Source of the DNA: Streptomyces sp. NK15101
Lineage (GTDB): Bacteria; Actinomycetota; Actinomycetes; Streptomycetales; Streptomycetaceae
NCBI RefSeq assembly: GCF_020400725.1
Contig: NZ_JAINVG010000022.1
Span: 1-64,000 of the forward strand
Length of the DNA: 64,000 nt
Reading direction: 5' to 3'
Positions 62,191 through 64,000 of the stretch are shown here, piece by piece. Each line of letters opens with the position of its first letter. The stretch's first letter is position 1. Made by a program: the position numbers and the translations under genes. The notes under the pieces were generated by a model, which saw only the letters and a list, made by a program, of their open reading frames with translations, was not told where the DNA came from and did not search any database.

Positions 62191-62976
62191 ATGAGCGGAG
62201 AGTCAGTGTCCAAGAGTCCCGAGGCCACCCCGCGTGCCGCGGACGACCTGGTCGTGCTGTCCGACGTGAACAAGCACTTCGGCGCGCTGCATGTCCTCCA
62301 GGACATCGATCTGACGATCGCCCGCGGCGAGGTCGTGGTCGTCATCGGACCGTCCGGGTCCGGCAAGTCGACGCTGTGCCGCACGATCAACCGACTGGAG
62401 AGCATCGACTCCGGCACCATCACCATCGACGGCAAGCCGCTGCCGCAGGAGGGCAGGGAGCTCGCCCGGCTGCGTTCCGACGTCGGCATGGTCTTCCAGT
62501 CGTTCAACCTCTTCGCGCACAAGACGGTGCTCGAGAACGTGATGCTGGGGCAGATCAAGGTCCGCAAGACGGAGAAGAAGGCCGCCGAGGCCAAGGCCCG
62601 GTCCCTGCTCGACCGGGTCGGGGTCGGCACCCAGGCGGACAAGTACCCCGCTCAGCTCTCCGGTGGTCAGCAGCAGCGCGTGGCGATCGCCCGCGCGCTC
62701 GCCATGGACCCGAAGGTGATGCTCTTCGACGAGCCGACCTCGGCCCTCGACCCGGAGATGATCAACGAGGTCCTGGAGGTCATGCAGCAGCTGGCCCGGG
62801 ACGGCATGACGATGGTGGTCGTGACCCACGAGATGGGCTTCGCGCGCTCCGCCGCCAACCGCGTGGTCTTCATGGCCGACGGACGCATCGTCGAGCAGGC
62901 GACGCCCGAGGAGTTCTTCAGCAACCCGCGCAGCGACCGGGCCAAGGACTTCCTCTCCAAGATCCTTCACCACTGA
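62191..62976 (+). CDS. gluA: Glutamate ABC transporter ATP-binding protein
   Basis: 261 aa polar-amino-acid ABC ATPase. Walker [21 protein letters not shown]-loop [20 protein letters not shown], signature [19 protein letters not shown], Walker [16 protein letters not shown] and the H-loop [16 protein letters not shown]. An N-terminal extension of ~20 residues is usual. ATG 62191 follows GAGGAGG about 15 nt away and a closer AAGAGG. First gene of gluABC(D), running off the window. Confidence 0.94.
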   Translation: MSGESVSKSPEATPRAADDLVVLSDVNKHFGALHVLQDIDLTIARGEVVVVIGPSGSGKSTLCRTINRLESIDSGTITIDGKPLPQEGRELARLRSDVGMVFQSFNLFAHKTVLENVMLGQIKVRKTEKKAAEAKARSLLDRVGVGTQADKYPAQLSGGQQQRVAIARALAMDPKVMLFDEPTSALDPEMINEVLEVMQQLARDGMTMVVVTHEMGFARSAANRVVFMADGRIVEQATPEEFFSNPRSDRAKDFLSKILHH

Positions 62977-63029
62977 GCGAGTTCGGACCTATTCTTCCCA
63001 ACTCACGCCTACTCAAGGGACTCACCACC

Positions 63030-63851
63030 ATGAAGCTTCGCAGCGCCTCCGCCGCCGCCGCGGCCGCCGTCGTCCTCGCCCTGACCGCCACCGCCTGCGG
63101 CAGCGGCTCCGACTCCGGCAGCAACGGCGACAAGATCAACATCGGCATCAAGTTCGACCAGCCGGGCCTCGGCCTGAAGACCCCGGACGGCACGTACGCC
63201 GGCTTCGACGTCGACGTCGCCAAGTACGTGGCCAAGGAGCTCGGATACACCGAGGACAAGATCGCCTGGAAGCAGGCGCCGAGCGCCGAGCGCGAGAACC
63301 TGATCAAGAACGGTGACGTGAAGTTCGTCGTCGCCAGCTACTCGATCAACGACAAGCGCAAGAAGGAGGTCGACTTCGCGGGTCCGTACTTCCTGACCCA
63401 CCAGGACCTCCTCGTACGCGCCGACGACAGCTCGATCACCAAGGTCGAGGACCTCAACTCCAAGAAGCTCTGCTCGGTCACCGGCTCGACCTCCGCGCAG
63501 AACGTCAAGGAGAAGCTCGCCCCGAAGGCCGACCTCCAGCAGCTCGGCGGCTACTCTGAGTGCCTCACCGGCCTGGAGAACAAGGCCGTCGACGCCCTGA
63601 CCACGGACGCCTCGATCCTCGCGGGCTACGCCTCGCAGAAGGAGCACCAGGGCAAGTTCAAGCTCGTCGGCCTGAAGATGAGCGACGAGAACTACGGCAT
63701 CGGCCTGAAGAAGGGCGACGACGAGCTGCGCGGCAAGATCAACAAGGCGCTGGAGAAGATGGTCTCCGACGGCACCTGGGAGAAGCTCGTCAAGCAGCAC
63801 TTCGGCCCCTCCGGCTACAAGTACGAGCCCGCGCCGAAGGTCGAGAACTGA
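63030..63851 (+). CDS. gluB: Glutamate-binding lipoprotein
   Basis: 273 aa periplasmic-binding-protein fold lipoprotein. Signal peptide AAAAAVVLALTATACGSGSD with lipid-modified Cys23; SBP_bac_3 domain: IGIKFDQPGLGLKTPDGTYA, GFDVDVAKYVAKELGY, DFAGPYFLTHQDLLVR, KKLCSVTGSTSAQNVKEKLA and NYGIGLKKGDDELRGKINKA. It binds glutamate for the GluABCD importer. ATG 63030 follows CAAGGGACTC; 53 bp after gluA. Confidence 0.94.
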   Translation: MKLRSASAAAAAAVVLALTATACGSGSDSGSNGDKINIGIKFDQPGLGLKTPDGTYAGFDVDVAKYVAKELGYTEDKIAWKQAPSAERENLIKNGDVKFVVASYSINDKRKKEVDFAGPYFLTHQDLLVRADDSSITKVEDLNSKKLCSVTGSTSAQNVKEKLAPKADLQQLGGYSECLTGLENKAVDALTTDASILAGYASQKEHQGKFKLVGLKMSDENYGIGLKKGDDELRGKINKALEKMVSDGTWEKLVKQHFGPSGYKYEPAPKVEN

Positions 63852-63968
63852 CCCACCCCGCCTCCACGGTGACGGCCGCCCCGCGCGCGGGCGGCCGTCG
63901 CACCGGCACCGGCCGCCCGCGCGGCGGCCTCCACACCGACCGACCACCAGGGGAGAGCGCGGGGCATC

Positions 63969-64000
63969 GTGTTCGACTTTCTTGATTCCGGGCAGTACGA
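63969..64000 (+). CDS. gluC: Start of the glutamate ABC permease gene, cut by the window end
   Basis: GTG 63969 opens a frame reading VFDFLDSGQYD to the window edge, preceded by GGGGAGAG. The position after gluB and the wording fit the first residues of an amino-acid ABC permease (GluC), but only eleven codons are visible. Confidence 0.55.
   Translation, partial: MFDFLDSGQY

Noticed and set aside
1..64000. Search for tRNA, rRNA, CRISPR arrays and known riboswitches
   Set aside because: No cloverleaf-like sequence, regularly spaced repeat array or recognisable riboswitch core was noticed by eye; a covariance-model scan would be needed to exclude them.

Overview
The window is chromosomal DNA from an actinomycete, almost certainly a Streptomyces. 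GC content is very high with GC-saturated third codon positions, GTG starts are frequent, and there are WhiB, DUF6479 and DevR/DevS-type proteins. The right-hand blocks (hflX, a RelA/SpoT homologue, dapF, miaA, miaB; then a GluK/GluR-like pair beside a glutamate ABC transporter) match gene neighbourhoods I recall from Streptomyces. Both window ends cut genes: a GAF/SpoIIE phosphatase on the left and gluC on the right.

Layout. 0-8.3 kb is a loose accessory region: PP2C phosphatase, geranylgeranyl-reductase-type flavoprotein, a paralogous pair of unknown proteins, WhiB, an orphan gas-vesicle GvpF/L protein, an SRPBCC protein and a methyltransferase, with at least two gene relics (IS630-like transposase, SUKH/SMI1). 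8.3-18.3 kb looks like a hypoxia/nitric-oxide module: an orphan cytochrome oxidase subunit I, a DosS/DevS-like double-GAF kinase, a DevR-like regulator, an FMN split-barrel protein, a HemG-type oxidase, a flavohaemoglobin and a flavin reductase. GGGnCN(4)GnCCC palindromes resembling the mycobacterial DevR box recur between these genes and were not seen in the other intergenic stretches I read closely. 18.4-23 kb holds small proteins, an FAD oxidoreductase and decayed genes (AraC relic, C-terminally truncated diaminobutyrate-type aminotransferase). 23.3-25.8 kb carries two tandem paralogous secreted trypsin-like lipoproteins.

25.8-40.0 kb is core-like: hflX, M1 peptidase, RSH enzyme (hydrolase intact, synthetase motifs eroded), dapF, miaA, a small antitoxin-like protein, a LigB-like protein, miaB, DedA and a NarL-type two-component pair. 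58.8-64 kb is also core-like: TAXI-type binding protein, GluK/GluR-like system and gluA, gluB and the start of gluC.

Between these core-like blocks, about 40.0-58.0 kb holds what I read as an inserted biosynthetic island. It encodes a second-type glutamyl-tRNA synthetase, glutamyl-tRNA reductase (HemA), glutamate-1-semialdehyde aminomutase (HemL) and porphobilinogen synthase (HemB), which together run glutamate -> Glu-tRNA -> glutamate semialdehyde -> 5-aminolevulinate -> porphobilinogen, with no hemC or hemD. Packed with them are an ADP-forming acyl-CoA synthetase, a CaiB-type protein lacking its catalytic Asp, two Asp/Glu-racemase-superfamily proteins lacking one or both catalytic cysteines, an aromatic-type flavin monooxygenase, a Pro1 tautomerase, an F420/FMN luciferase-like oxidoreductase, two exporters, a LysR regulator and a YCII-LuxR fusion regulator. 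The leading hypothesis is a tRNA-dependent pathway to an aminolevulinate- or pyrrole-derived metabolite. A self-resistance set of duplicated haem-pathway targets is the main alternative. No tRNA, rRNA or CRISPR array was seen.
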